A DNA stretch of 64,000 nucleotides from Nesterenkonia sp. E16_10 (GTDB lineage Bacteria; Actinomycetota; Actinomycetes; Actinomycetales; Micrococcaceae). Below are positions 1 through 8,078 of the stretch, one piece after another. Every line of letters begins with the position of its first letter. Position 1 is the first letter of the stretch. Position numbers and translations under genes: made by a program. The stretch is taken from NCBI RefSeq assembly GCF_017347085.1, contig NZ_JADPSA010000022.1, positions 265,760 through 329,759 of the forward strand, written 5' to 3'. Below the pieces are notes generated by a model. The model searched no databases. It saw only the letters and a list, made by a program, of their open reading frames with translations, and was not told where the DNA came from.

Positions 1-1084
1 TGCTGATGACCAGGTCCCGGGGCCCGGCGATCCGGTTCTCGCCGATTCCTGCGTCCGGGACCTCCACCGCCTCGCCGCGAGCCGGAGCGGCGTCGAGGAT
101 CTCGAAGACGTCCTCGGCGGCGGCCACGCCTTCGGCGGCCGCGTGATAGTTCGTGCCCACCTGGCGCAGCGGCGCGTAGGCCTCGGGCACGATCAGCAGG
201 ACGAAGAGACCGACCGCCAGGTCCATCTGCCCGTCGATCAGTCGGATCCCCACCGAGACGGCCACCAGGGCCACCGAAAGGCTCGCGGCCAGGTCCAGCA
301 CGAACCCGGAGAGGAAGCTGACTCGCAGCACCTTCATGGTGCCGTGGCGCTGCGCCTCGGAGAGCTCGCGCAGATTCTTCCGCTGATGATGCTGCCGGTT
401 GAAGACCTTCAGCGTGGCAAGACCCTCCACGAGATCCAGATAGGTCCGCGAGAGATGATCGAGCCGTCTCCACTGGCGCTGCTGCGCCGTCCGGGTGGTG
501 TACCCGATCAGCACCATGAACAGCGGGATCAGCGGGAGCGTGAGCGCGACGATGACCGCGGTGGTGAGATCCTGGGTCGCGAGCACGCTCAGGTGCAGCG
601 GGATGGCCAGTGCCGTGAGCACCAGCTGCGGCAGATAGCGGGAGAAGTAGGGGTCCAGTGCGTCCAGCCCGGCACCCAGCACGGTGACGGCGTGAGCGCT
701 GCCTCGAGAGGGCGCATCACCCTGACCGGCGGCAACACCCTCGGCAAGCGCCCGGGCGGAGCCGAGCCGGAGCTGACTCTTGACCTTCACCGCCGCCCGC
801 GCGGCCACAGACTCCATGGCCCAGGCCAGCGCCGCGCGGCCCAGCACCACCATCGCCAGGCCGAGAAGTGCGGGCACCAGCTCGGGCAGCAGCGCAGCGT
901 CGCCGAGCCCGGGCTGCTCTCCGAGGATCCCGGCCCACGCGGCGGCGCGGGCCAGGATCGAGGCCAACAGCCAGCTGAAGGCGATCACCAGCGCCACCTG
1001 GGCCAGGCCGAGCAGCGCCGCGACCACCAGGAAGCTCCGAGAGGCGGCGGCGTAGCGCAGCAGCCGCGGATCCAGTGGTTTCAT
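1..1084 (-). CDS. cydD: CydD, ABC exporter subunit for cytochrome bd assembly (partial)
   Basis: The N-terminal part of the CydD half of the CydDC ABC exporter, which exports cysteine/glutathione and is needed to assemble cytochrome bd. The protein starts MKPLDPRLLRYAAASR and has the hydrophobic ABC type-1 membrane domain, including the YTTRTAQQRQWRRLDHLSRTYLD stretch and a following FNRQ segment typical of CydD. The reading frame is open to the window edge, so the nucleotide-binding domain lies outside. The ATG at 1084-1082 follows cydB by 16 bases on the same strand, with a GGAAGGAG-like ribosome site. It closes a cydA-cydB-cydD order; cydC, often fused or adjacent, would be further left. 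Confidence 0.88.
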   Translation of the reverse strand, partial: MKPLDPRLLRYAAASRSFLVVAALLGLAQVALVIAFSWLLASILARAAAWAGILGEQPGLGDAALLPELVPALLGLAMVVLGRAALAWAMESVAARAAVKVKSQLRLGSARALAEGVAAGQGDAPSRGSAHAVTVLGAGLDALDPYFSRYLPQLVLTALAIPLHLSVLATQDLTTAVIVALTLPLIPLFMVLIGYTTRTAQQRQWRRLDHLSRTYLDLVEGLATLKVFNRQHHQRKNLRELSEAQRHGTMKVLRVSFLSGFVLDLAASLSVALVAVSVGIRLIDGQMDLAVGLFVLLIVPEAYAPLRQVGTNYHAAAEGVAAAEDVFEILDAAPARGEAVEVPDAGIGENRIAGPRDLVIS

Positions 1085-1100
1085 CGCGTCTCCTTCCGAG

Positions 1101-2117
1101 CTAGTGGGTGGCGGCCAGGATGTGGTCGCGACCCAGCCGGCGACGGAAGACCCAATAGGTCCAGGCCTGGTAGCCGATGACCAGCGGCGTGGTGATCAGC
1201 GCGACCCAGAGCATGACCCCCAGCGTGTACTCCGAGGAGCTCGCGTTGATGATGGTCAGGGTGCCCTCCGGCGTCGTCGTCGAGGGCATGACATTGGGGA
1301 AGAGCGAGACGAACAGCGTCGCCACAGCAGAGGCGATGCTCAGCGCCATGGCGAAGAACGCGAATCCCTCGCGGCCGCCCAGGCTGAAGAGTCCCGCGGC
1401 CACCAGGGAGGACGCCGCGAGTCCCGCGAGCGCGATGATCCAGCCCAGGTGCGCCACCTCGACGTGCATGGCCACGGTCCAGAGCAGGAACGTGGCGGCC
1501 ACCGCGATGGTGGGCACCATGAAGCGCAGGACCATCGACCGGGCGCGGACCCTGATCTCGCCTTCGGTCTTCAGCGCGATGAAGATCATCCCGTGCACCA
1601 GGCACAGCAGCACCATGGTCGCCCCGCCGAGCAGGCCGTAGGGGTTCAACAGCCCGAAGAGCGAGATGCTGACCTGGTGGTCTGCGTCCATGGGGACTCC
1701 GCGCACGATATTGGCGAAGGCCACGCCCCAGAGGAAGGCGGGCAGGAAGGACCCGATGATGATCATCAGGTCGAACCGCGCGGCCCATTCGGGGTGCTTG
1801 CGCTGATGCCGGTACTCGAAGCTGACCCCGCGGAGGATCAGGGCGAGCAGGATCAGCAGCAGCGGCAGGTAGAAGCCGGAGAAGAGACTGGCGTACCACT
1901 CGGGGAACGCGGCGAAGAGCACGGCACCGGCCACGATGACCCAGGTCTCGTTGAGGTCCCAGACCGGACCGATGGTGTTGATCATGACGCGGCGGTCGGT
2001 GTCATCGCGTCCCAGCAGCGGCAGCGCCATGCCCACTCCGAAGTCGAACCCGTCGAGCACGAAATAACCGATGAAGAAGAACGCCACCAGGGCGAACCAG
2101 ATCTGTTCGATGTCCAT
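1101..2117 (-). CDS. cydB: Cytochrome bd ubiquinol/menaquinol oxidase subunit II
   Basis: Subunit II of the bd-type terminal oxidase, which reduces oxygen with quinol electrons at high affinity. The 338-residue protein starts MDIEQIWFALVAFFFIGYFVLDGFDFGVGM. The DGFDFGVGM motif in the first membrane segment is the family hallmark, and the length matches the usual 330-380 residues. GPVWDLNETW, also conserved in CydB, follows around residue 51. Multiple membrane helices cover the rest. It lies 36 bases after cydA and just before cydD, in one minus-strand operon. No frameshift or missing motif was seen. Confidence 0.95.
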   Translation of the reverse strand: MDIEQIWFALVAFFFIGYFVLDGFDFGVGMALPLLGRDDTDRRVMINTIGPVWDLNETWVIVAGAVLFAAFPEWYASLFSGFYLPLLLILLALILRGVSFEYRHQRKHPEWAARFDLMIIIGSFLPAFLWGVAFANIVRGVPMDADHQVSISLFGLLNPYGLLGGATMVLLCLVHGMIFIALKTEGEIRVRARSMVLRFMVPTIAVAATFLLWTVAMHVEVAHLGWIIALAGLAASSLVAAGLFSLGGREGFAFFAMALSIASAVATLFVSLFPNVMPSTTTPEGTLTIINASSSEYTLGVMLWVALITTPLVIGYQAWTYWVFRRRLGRDHILAATH

Positions 2118-2153
2118 CAGAAGATCCTCATTTCCTGCGCGGCGCGCGGCGAC

Positions 2154-3572
2154 TCAGTAGACGATGGCGAGCGAGTCAGGTTCCGCATCTTCACCGTCTC
2201 CCTGGGTGATCTCCGGTGGTCCCTCTTGGGCCGCCTTGACGATGAGCTTGAACTCCACGACGGCGAGGATGCCGTAGATGGCGGTGAATGCCGCGAGTGA
2301 GACCGCCACCTGCCATCCGGCAACATTCGGGGAGACCGCGGCCTCGGTCTTCATCAGCCCGAAGACGATCCAGGGTTGGCGGCCCATCTCGGTGAAGATC
2401 CAGCCCACCAGTGAGGCGGCCATGGGCAGCGGCGCGGTCCAGATCAGCACCCTCCAGAGCCGATCCTGGACCAGAGCGCTGCGCTGGGGAGCGTTCTTCC
2501 GGGTCAACCAGAGCATCAACAGGCTGATGAGGGCAGAGAAGGCACCGAGCCCGATCATCCAGCGGAACGCCCAGTAGGTGATCCAGATGATGGGTGAGTA
2601 GTCGCCGGGGCCGAACTGGGTGACGTACTGCGCCTGGAGGTTGTTGATCCCTTCGACCTCGCCGTCCAGGGTATGGGTGGAGAGCAGCGAGAGCAGGTGC
2701 GGGATCCGGATCGAGAACAGCTCGCTGGCGCCATCGGGTGTGCCCAGTGTGAAGATCGAGAAGCTCGCGGCGCTGGTGGTCTCATAGAGGCCTTCGGCCG
2801 CCGCCATCTTCATCGGCTGGGCGTCGACCATCGCCAGGGAGAGCTGGTCGCCGGAGAGGCCCACGCCCATGAAGGCGAGCACATTCGTCCAGAGACCGGC
2901 CTTCAGCGCCGTGCGCATGGTCTCGAGGTGCTGATTGCGGCGCAGGTGCCAGGCGGCGACGGCGATCATCACCGTGGCGGCGAACATGATTGCCGCCAGA
3001 ATGGTGTGCGGGAAGGCCGCGAGCACCACCGGGTTCGAGAGCACCTCCCAGAGGCTGGTCAGCTCCGCCCGGCCACGCTCGGCGTTCATGGTGTAGCCCA
3101 CCGGGTTCTGCATGAAGGCATTGGCCGCCAGGATGAAGTAGGCCGACATCGCGCTGGCGAAGAAGACCATCCAGATGCAGAGCAGATGAGCCAGCCGCGG
3201 GAGCTTGTCCCAGCCGAAGATCCACAGGCCGATGAACGTGGCCTCGAGGAAGAAGGCCGCGAGTCCTTCAATGGCCAGCGGCGCTCCGAAGACATCACCG
3301 ACGAAGCGGGAGTATTCCGACCAGTTCATTCCGAACTGGAACTCCTGCACGATGCCGGTGACCACGCCCATGGCGAAGTTGATCAGGAAGATCTTGCCGA
3401 AGAGCCGGGTCAGCCGGAGGTACTTGAGGTCCTTGGTGCGGAACCATGCGGTCTGCATGATCGCCGCCATCAGCGCCATGCCGATGGTGAGCGGGACGAA
3501 GATGAAGTGATACAGCGTGGTCAGGCCGAACTGCCAGCGGGCCAGGGCCAGCGGATCGAAGAACTCTTCCAT
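2154..3572 (-). CDS. cydA: Cytochrome bd oxidase subunit I
   Basis: Heme-carrying subunit I of cytochrome bd. The start chosen is ATG at 3572-3570 (MEEFFDPLALARWQFGL), preceded by GAGGTGG on the minus strand; an in-frame upstream ATG at 3593 lacks such a site. The 472-residue product has His22 in TTLYHFIFVPLT (equivalent to the b595 ligand) and the quinol/heme loop motif GRQPW at about residues 397-401. The C-terminal tail is acidic and cytoplasmic. It is the first gene of cydA-cydB-cydD, and the only leader in front of the operon carries a large palindromic operator (3709-3748). Confidence 0.95.
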   Translation of the reverse strand: MEEFFDPLALARWQFGLTTLYHFIFVPLTIGMALMAAIMQTAWFRTKDLKYLRLTRLFGKIFLINFAMGVVTGIVQEFQFGMNWSEYSRFVGDVFGAPLAIEGLAAFFLEATFIGLWIFGWDKLPRLAHLLCIWMVFFASAMSAYFILAANAFMQNPVGYTMNAERGRAELTSLWEVLSNPVVLAAFPHTILAAIMFAATVMIAVAAWHLRRNQHLETMRTALKAGLWTNVLAFMGVGLSGDQLSLAMVDAQPMKMAAAEGLYETTSAASFSIFTLGTPDGASELFSIRIPHLLSLLSTHTLDGEVEGINNLQAQYVTQFGPGDYSPIIWITYWAFRWMIGLGAFSALISLLMLWLTRKNAPQRSALVQDRLWRVLIWTAPLPMAASLVGWIFTEMGRQPWIVFGLMKTEAAVSPNVAGWQVAVSLAAFTAIYGILAVVEFKLIVKAAQEGPPEITQGDGEDAEPDSLAIVY

Positions 3573-3708
3573 GCATTCCCACCTCAACAGCACGGGCGGG
3601 CCTCCGCTGCCGGGCGCCAGACCTGCTCCCGGGAGCGGGTCATGATCCCGGGTGACGCTGGTCGTCCACGGAGGCTGTCACGCTGTCGCGACGTCCGCTG
3701 TACTCGAA

Positions 3709-3748
3709 TTCTACGTCGTGTAGAAGAGTTCTTCTACACGATGTAGAA
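3709..3748. promoter_or_regulatory. Tandem palindromic operator upstream of cydA
   Basis: Two adjacent 17-base copies of the palindrome TTCTAC-N5-GTAGAA lie at 3709-3725 and 3732-3748. Together they also form one near-perfect 36-base inverted repeat (3711-3746). On the minus strand a TAGAAT -10-like hexamer (3713-3708) falls inside the cydA-proximal copy, so a bound protein would block cydA transcription. The TACA...TGTA core recalls BlaI/MecI/CopY winged-helix operators, but no such regulator gene is in the window, so that assignment is inference. Confidence 0.7.
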
Positions 3749-3823
3749 AAGTGTGGTGAACCACTCAGCGCACTCCCGACGCCGCAGGGGGCGGCGCCGG
3801 GTGCGCGGTTCGATCCTTGCTGA

Positions 3824-6478
3824 TCAGTCCTCGCTGAGCCCCGCGGCAGGTTCCACCTTGGACAGCGCCCGGGCGGGCAGCAGCGCGGCGAGTGCGGCGG
3901 CCAGCAGGGTGATCCCCCAGAGCATCGCCAGCCGCAGCCAGGGCACATCCACCGCGACGGTCCAGTCCGGCATCGCGACCATCGAGGCCACGCCGGCCCA
4001 GCCCAAGAAGACGGCGAGCCCGGTGCCGATCAGCAGCGCCGCTGAAGCCAGCAGCACCGCCTCGATGGTGATCATCTGCCCCACCGAGCGGCGGTTCATG
4101 CCCACCGCCCGCAGCAGAGCCGCCTCCCGGCGACGCTCCAGCACCGAGAGCGAGAGCGTGTTGCTGACCCCGATGACGGCGACCAGGACCGAGGCGCCGA
4201 GCAGGACCAGCACGATCAACAGCACCATGTCGATGGTCTCGCCGTAGCTTGCTCGCATCACGGCCCCGATGTCGTTGTACTCCTCGGCGTGATCCTGGAA
4301 GAGCGTGGTCAGCCCGTAGGACTCGTCCGAGCTGATCCCCTCGGCGGTGCGCACCAGCGTGATGCCGTTCTCCGCAGTGAAGGTCCACGGGCCGGCGCCC
4401 TCTGCCAGGGGCTGCACCTGAGCCTCCTCCGGCAGCGATTCCGCAGAGATCAGCACCATACCGGCGGGCAGCCAGGACACCGCGGTCCCCTGGACGGTGA
4501 TGGCCTGATGTTCGGCACCGGAGCTCCAGGTGCCATACGGGGTCAGCTCCAGCTCGGGCTGCTCGCCGTCGAAGACCGCTCCTTCGGCGTTGAGCTGCGG
4601 CGAGACGATCGCCTCGTCCCGCCCGGGCGCCAGTCCTTCGGTGCGGGCCACCTCGGCGAAGGTCTCCTCATCGACGAGCACGGCCTGACTCTCGGTGCTT
4701 CCACGGCTGCCGGTGATGGTCACCGGCGCACCGGGTGCGCTGGAGTGGGCTCCCACCAGGGAGCTCGCATCGAGGTCGGCGTCGAGGTCCTCGTCCATGG
4801 CGCTGATCGAAGCCTCCACCGGGTATTGCTCGGCCAGCTCGTCGTAGAGCACCTTCTGCGCGGTCGAGGCGCCCACCATCATGGTGCCCACCAGCGTGAC
4901 CCCGACCAGCAGAGCCGACGCCGTCGCCGTCGTGCGCCCAGGGACCTGCCGGGCGTTCTGACCGGCAAGCGGAGCGTTGACCCGCAGCCCGGGCAGGGCT
5001 CCCAACAGACGTCCCCCGCGCGCCGCCAGCGGCGGCACGACCAGGCGCGCCAGCAGCAGGACCCCGGAGAAGCCGATCATCGCACCGGCCACGCCCACCA
5101 GCGGCGCCGGCAGGAGGAGCGGGTTGTTCTGAGCAGTCGCGAGCAGCGCGGCGGCGAGCACCGCGGAGAACCCGCCCAGGGTCAGCAGAAGTCCCACCAC
5201 GAGGCGCGGCTTCGAGAGCCGAGCCGACGCCGGACTGAGCCCGACCGGACGCAGGGCGGCCATGGGTGAGACGCGTCCGGCCTTGATCGCCGGGAGCAGC
5301 GCGGAGAGCACCGTGACGACCAGGCCAAGCCCGAGTCCGATCACAGCGGCGAGCACGGTGGGCGTGGCCAGCGGGAGCGCAGGTGCGAACGTGGCACGGG
5401 CGATGAGCGAGAAGCCCAGTGCCGCCCCGGCACCCAGCACGACCCCGGCCGCGCCGCCGATCAGACCCAGGAGTGCGCCCTCGAGCAGGGTCGCGCGCTT
5501 GAGCTGCGTGGAGGTGGCGCCGATGGCGCGCAGCAGCGCCAGGGTCCGCTGCCGGGAGGCGACGAGCACCTGGAAGGTGTTGGAGATGACCAGCCCGGAG
5601 ACGAAGACCGAGATGCTGCCGAAGCCGATGGCGAGGTAGGCCAGCACGTTCGCGCTTCCGGACTGCTGGGCCATGCGGGCATCGACGATCTCTTCGGTGG
5701 TCTGCACCTCGAGACCGGTGAGCTCCGCGGCCCGCTGGGACTCCAGTCCCTCCGCCTGCTCGGGGAGGAGCCGCTGGATCTGGGCCTGCACCTGGGCAGC
5801 ATCGGTTCCGGGATCAAGCTGCACGCGGATCTCCGCGGGGCTTGTGCCGGAGGGCATCCGGTCCATCCCCTCGGCGGTGAGGAAGCCGCGCGGGACACCC
5901 TGGGTGTCCACCACTCCCACCACCGTGTAGTCCTCTTCCTCCACGGTCGGCTCTGTGCCCTCTCCGGCGTCCTCCTCGTAGACGAAGTTCTGCGCGGTCA
6001 AGGTGTCACCGAGCTCCAGGCCCCTGCCCTCGACGGCGGCGGAGCTGACCACGAGCTCGTCATCAGCCTCGGCCTCACGTCCCTGACTGATCTCCCCGAC
6101 CCGGGTCTCTGACTGCTCGCCCACCTCAAAGCCGATGGTTGAGCTTCCGTCCGCGGACACCTCACTGAGGTAGCCGGAGCCGATGGCGTCGGCGACGGCG
6201 ACCCCGTCCAGCTCTCGGATGGCTTCCGCCAGTTCGACGTCGTCGCGCAGATACTCCTCGGTGTCCTCATCCCAGGCGGAGAGCCGCATCGTATCGATGA
6301 TCAGCTCGCTTCCAGCAGCGTCGGCCTCGATCTGCTGGTTGAGGCCGCGGGTGAAGGAGTCCAGCATCAGCACTCCGGCCACGATGAAGGCGACCGAGAT
6401 GGCTACCGCCGCGCCGGCGGCGACGAGCTTCTTCCCCGCCGAGCGCAGGTTGACCCGGAGCACCGGGTTGCGGCTCAT
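3824..6478 (-). CDS. ABC transporter permease with two FtsX domains
   Basis: An 884-residue membrane permease of the MacB/LolC/BceB-like type 3 ABC class. It begins [42 protein letters not shown], an N-terminal helix followed by a large extracellular acidic domain (about residues 45-250). The first FtsX block (about 275-400) contains RQRTLALLRAIGAT, and the second C-terminal block contains RRREAALLRAVGMNRRSVGQM; both are typical FtsX signatures. A central membrane region and a second extracellular domain lie between. Its ATG overlaps the stop of the ATPase gene (ATGA), so the two are translationally coupled. With the two-component system upstream, export of antimicrobial peptides, lipids or an envelope signal is likely, but the substrate is unknown. 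Confidence 0.9.
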   Translation of the reverse strand: MSRNPVLRVNLRSAGKKLVAAGAAVAISVAFIVAGVLMLDSFTRGLNQQIEADAAGSELIIDTMRLSAWDEDTEEYLRDDVELAEAIRELDGVAVADAIGSGYLSEVSADGSSTIGFEVGEQSETRVGEISQGREAEADDELVVSSAAVEGRGLELGDTLTAQNFVYEEDAGEGTEPTVEEEDYTVVGVVDTQGVPRGFLTAEGMDRMPSGTSPAEIRVQLDPGTDAAQVQAQIQRLLPEQAEGLESQRAAELTGLEVQTTEEIVDARMAQQSGSANVLAYLAIGFGSISVFVSGLVISNTFQVLVASRQRTLALLRAIGATSTQLKRATLLEGALLGLIGGAAGVVLGAGAALGFSLIARATFAPALPLATPTVLAAVIGLGLGLVVTVLSALLPAIKAGRVSPMAALRPVGLSPASARLSKPRLVVGLLLTLGGFSAVLAAALLATAQNNPLLLPAPLVGVAGAMIGFSGVLLLARLVVPPLAARGGRLLGALPGLRVNAPLAGQNARQVPGRTTATASALLVGVTLVGTMMVGASTAQKVLYDELAEQYPVEASISAMDEDLDADLDASSLVGAHSSAPGAPVTITGSRGSTESQAVLVDEETFAEVARTEGLAPGRDEAIVSPQLNAEGAVFDGEQPELELTPYGTWSSGAEHQAITVQGTAVSWLPAGMVLISAESLPEEAQVQPLAEGAGPWTFTAENGITLVRTAEGISSDESYGLTTLFQDHAEEYNDIGAVMRASYGETIDMVLLIVLVLLGASVLVAVIGVSNTLSLSVLERRREAALLRAVGMNRRSVGQMITIEAVLLASAALLIGTGLAVFLGWAGVASMVAMPDWTVAVDVPWLRLAMLWGITLLAAALAALLPARALSKVEPAAGLSED

Positions 6479-7224
6479 CGGCCGGCCTCGATCAGCGCGG
6501 CGGCGAGCTGCTCCGCGGTGGGCTTCTCCAGCGTGCCTGCCACGCGGCCGTCCGCCAGCAGCACGGTGCGGTCGGCCTGAGCGGCGGCGTTGGCGTCGTG
6601 GGTGACCATGATGACCGTCTGACCGAATTCGTCCACTGCGGTGCGCAGCAGCCCCAGCACCTCGGCGCCGGTTCTCTGGTCCAGGTTGCCGGTGGGCTCG
6701 TCGGCGAAGATCACCGCGGGCCTGCCCACCAGGGCACGCGCCACCGCCACGCGCTGCTGCTGCCCGCCGGAGAGCTCGAAGGGACGGTGCGCCAGTCGGT
6801 CGGCGAGCCCGAGCCGGTCGATGACCTGGGCGTAGAAGTCCTGGTCCACGGATCCGCCGCCCAGGTTGGTGGGCAGCAGGATGTTCTCCTCGGCGGTCAT
6901 CGCCGGGACCAGGTTATAGGCCTGGAAGATGAAGCCGATGCTCTCGCGGCGGACCCGGGTCAGCTGTTTCTCGCTGAGCCCGGTCAGCGTGGTCTCTCCG
7001 CGCTCCGAGGACAGGATCACCTCGCCGTCGTCGGCGGTGTCCAATCCGGCGAGCACATGGAGCAGCGTGGACTTCCCGGAGCCGGAGGGGCCCATCACCG
7101 CGGTGAACCGCGCGGCAGGGAACTCGATCGAGAGGTCGCGCAGCGGGTGGACCGCCGCGTCCTCGGTGCCGTAGGTCTTGTTCAGCGCCCTGGCGCGCAG
7201 GGCGGGAGTCAGTGTGGTGATCAT
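6475..7224 (-). CDS. ABC transporter ATP-binding protein (MacB/LolD type)
   Basis: A 249-residue ATPase partner of the FtsX-type permease. Walker A is GPSGSGKST, the signature [15 protein letters not shown] and Walker [13 protein letters not shown], followed by the switch His in MVTHD. The start is placed at ATG 7224 ([19 protein letters not shown]) rather than the in-frame GTG at 7269. A TAATGT -10 hexamer lies seven bases upstream, which predicts a leaderless or near-leaderless mRNA, and domain homology begins just after. It overlaps the permease start by four bases. Regulation probably comes from the LuxR-type response regulator encoded immediately upstream, through the palindrome at 7284-7301. 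Confidence 0.92.
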   Translation of the reverse strand: MITTLTPALRARALNKTYGTEDAAVHPLRDLSIEFPAARFTAVMGPSGSGKSTLLHVLAGLDTADDGEVILSSERGETTLTGLSEKQLTRVRRESIGFIFQAYNLVPAMTAEENILLPTNLGGGSVDQDFYAQVIDRLGLADRLAHRPFELSGGQQQRVAVARALVGRPAVIFADEPTGNLDQRTGAEVLGLLRTAVDEFGQTVIMVTHDANAAAQADRTVLLADGRVAGTLEKPTAEQLAAALIEAGR

Positions 7225-7231
7225 GGACTTC

Positions 7232-7237
7232 ACATTA
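7232..7237 (-). promoter_or_regulatory. Leaderless -10 element for the ABC exporter operon
   Basis: TAATGT on the minus strand, seven bases before ATG 7224. It fits the actinobacterial leaderless arrangement and explains the lack of a ribosome-binding site before this ATG. No clear -35 is visible, as expected if an activator binds upstream. Confidence 0.5.
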
Positions 7238-7283
7238 CGAACGAGGGGGATGCTCCCACATCGGACCACAGGCCGGTCTGGAC

Positions 7284-7301
7284 CTCATCCTGCAGGATGA
7301 G
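7284..7301. promoter_or_regulatory. Perfect 18-base palindrome, candidate response-regulator operator
   Basis: CTCATCCTGCAGGATGAG is a perfect 18-base palindrome in the 110-base gap between the response-regulator gene and the ABC exporter. It sits about 47 bases upstream of the exporter's -10 element, a position suited to activation. NarL/LuxR-family response regulators bind short inverted repeats, so the neighbouring regulator is the obvious candidate; this is inferred from position only. Confidence 0.5.
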
Positions 7302-7334
7302 CGCAGCCACGACGACGCCGCTGCACGGATGGCT

Positions 7335-8078
7335 TCAGGCCACGAGTCCGGTCTCATAGGCGAAGACCACGGCCTGGACCCGGTCGCGCACCTCCAGCTT
7401 CGCGAGCACCTGCCCCACATGGGTCTTCACGGTGGCCTCGGAGACGAACAGCCGGGCGGCGATCTCGGTGTTGGAGTCTCCTGTGGCGAGCTCCAGCAGG
7501 ATCTCCCGCTCCCGATTGGTCAGCCGATCCAGCCGCTGCTGCTGCCCGGCGTCGGGGCTGCGGCGTCGGCCACCCTCCCGCAGCGTGGAGTCCAGGAGCC
7601 GGCGGGTGGTGGTCGGGGCGATCACGGCTCCGCCGGTGGTGACCGTGCGGATGGAGTCCAGCAGTGCCTCGGGCTTCACGTCCTTGAGCAGGAAGCCGGA
7701 GGCGCCGGCGCGCAGCGCCTCCAGGGCGTACTCGTCGGTGTCGAAGGTGGTCAGCACGATCACCCGGGTCTTCGTCAGCGCCGGATCTGCGGTGATCCGC
7801 CTGGTGGCCTCGAGCCCGTCCATGATCGGCATCCGGATGTCCATGAGCACCACGTCGGGATGGTGCACACCGGCGGCGGCGAGCGCGTCCTGCCCGTTGC
7901 CGGCCTGCTCCACCACCTGCAGATCCGGCTGCGAGTCGATCACCATCGCGAAGCCCGCGCGCAACAGCGCCTGATCATCGGCGAGCAGAATCCGGATCTT
8001 CGCCGAACCGGTCTCGGCCTCGGTGCCCTGCCCGGGGTTCTCCTCGGGGTTCGAGGAGGCATTCTGAGCGGTGATCAT
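7335..8078 (-). CDS. NarL/LuxR-family response regulator
   Basis: A 247-residue two-domain regulator. After a roughly 27-residue hydrophilic leader, the receiver domain begins KIRILLADDQALLRAGF, with phospho-acceptor Asp in VVLMDIRMP and the conserved Lys in GFLLKDV. The C-terminal LuxR helix-turn-helix is LTNREREILLELATGDSNTEIAARL followed by VSEATVKTHVGQVLAKL. Its start overlaps the histidine-kinase stop by four bases (ATGA), a standard two-component pair. It probably controls the ABC exporter just downstream. The long Ala/Glu-rich N-terminal extension is slightly unusual and could mean a later start. Confidence 0.93.
   Translation of the reverse strand: MITAQNASSNPEENPGQGTEAETGSAKIRILLADDQALLRAGFAMVIDSQPDLQVVEQAGNGQDALAAAGVHHPDVVLMDIRMPIMDGLEATRRITADPALTKTRVIVLTTFDTDEYALEALRAGASGFLLKDVKPEALLDSIRTVTTGGAVIAPTTTRRLLDSTLREGGRRRSPDAGQQQRLDRLTNREREILLELATGDSNTEIAARLFVSEATVKTHVGQVLAKLEVRDRVQAVVFAYETGLVA

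Noticed and set aside
1104..2300. Long plus-strand ORF (398 codons) opposite cydB, and similar long ORFs opposite cydA, the HAD/kinase genes and the antiporter genes
   Set aside because: These are antisense shadows produced by high GC at third positions. Their translations are rich in Arg, Gly, Gln, His and Asp without domains, while the opposite frame encodes clear families.
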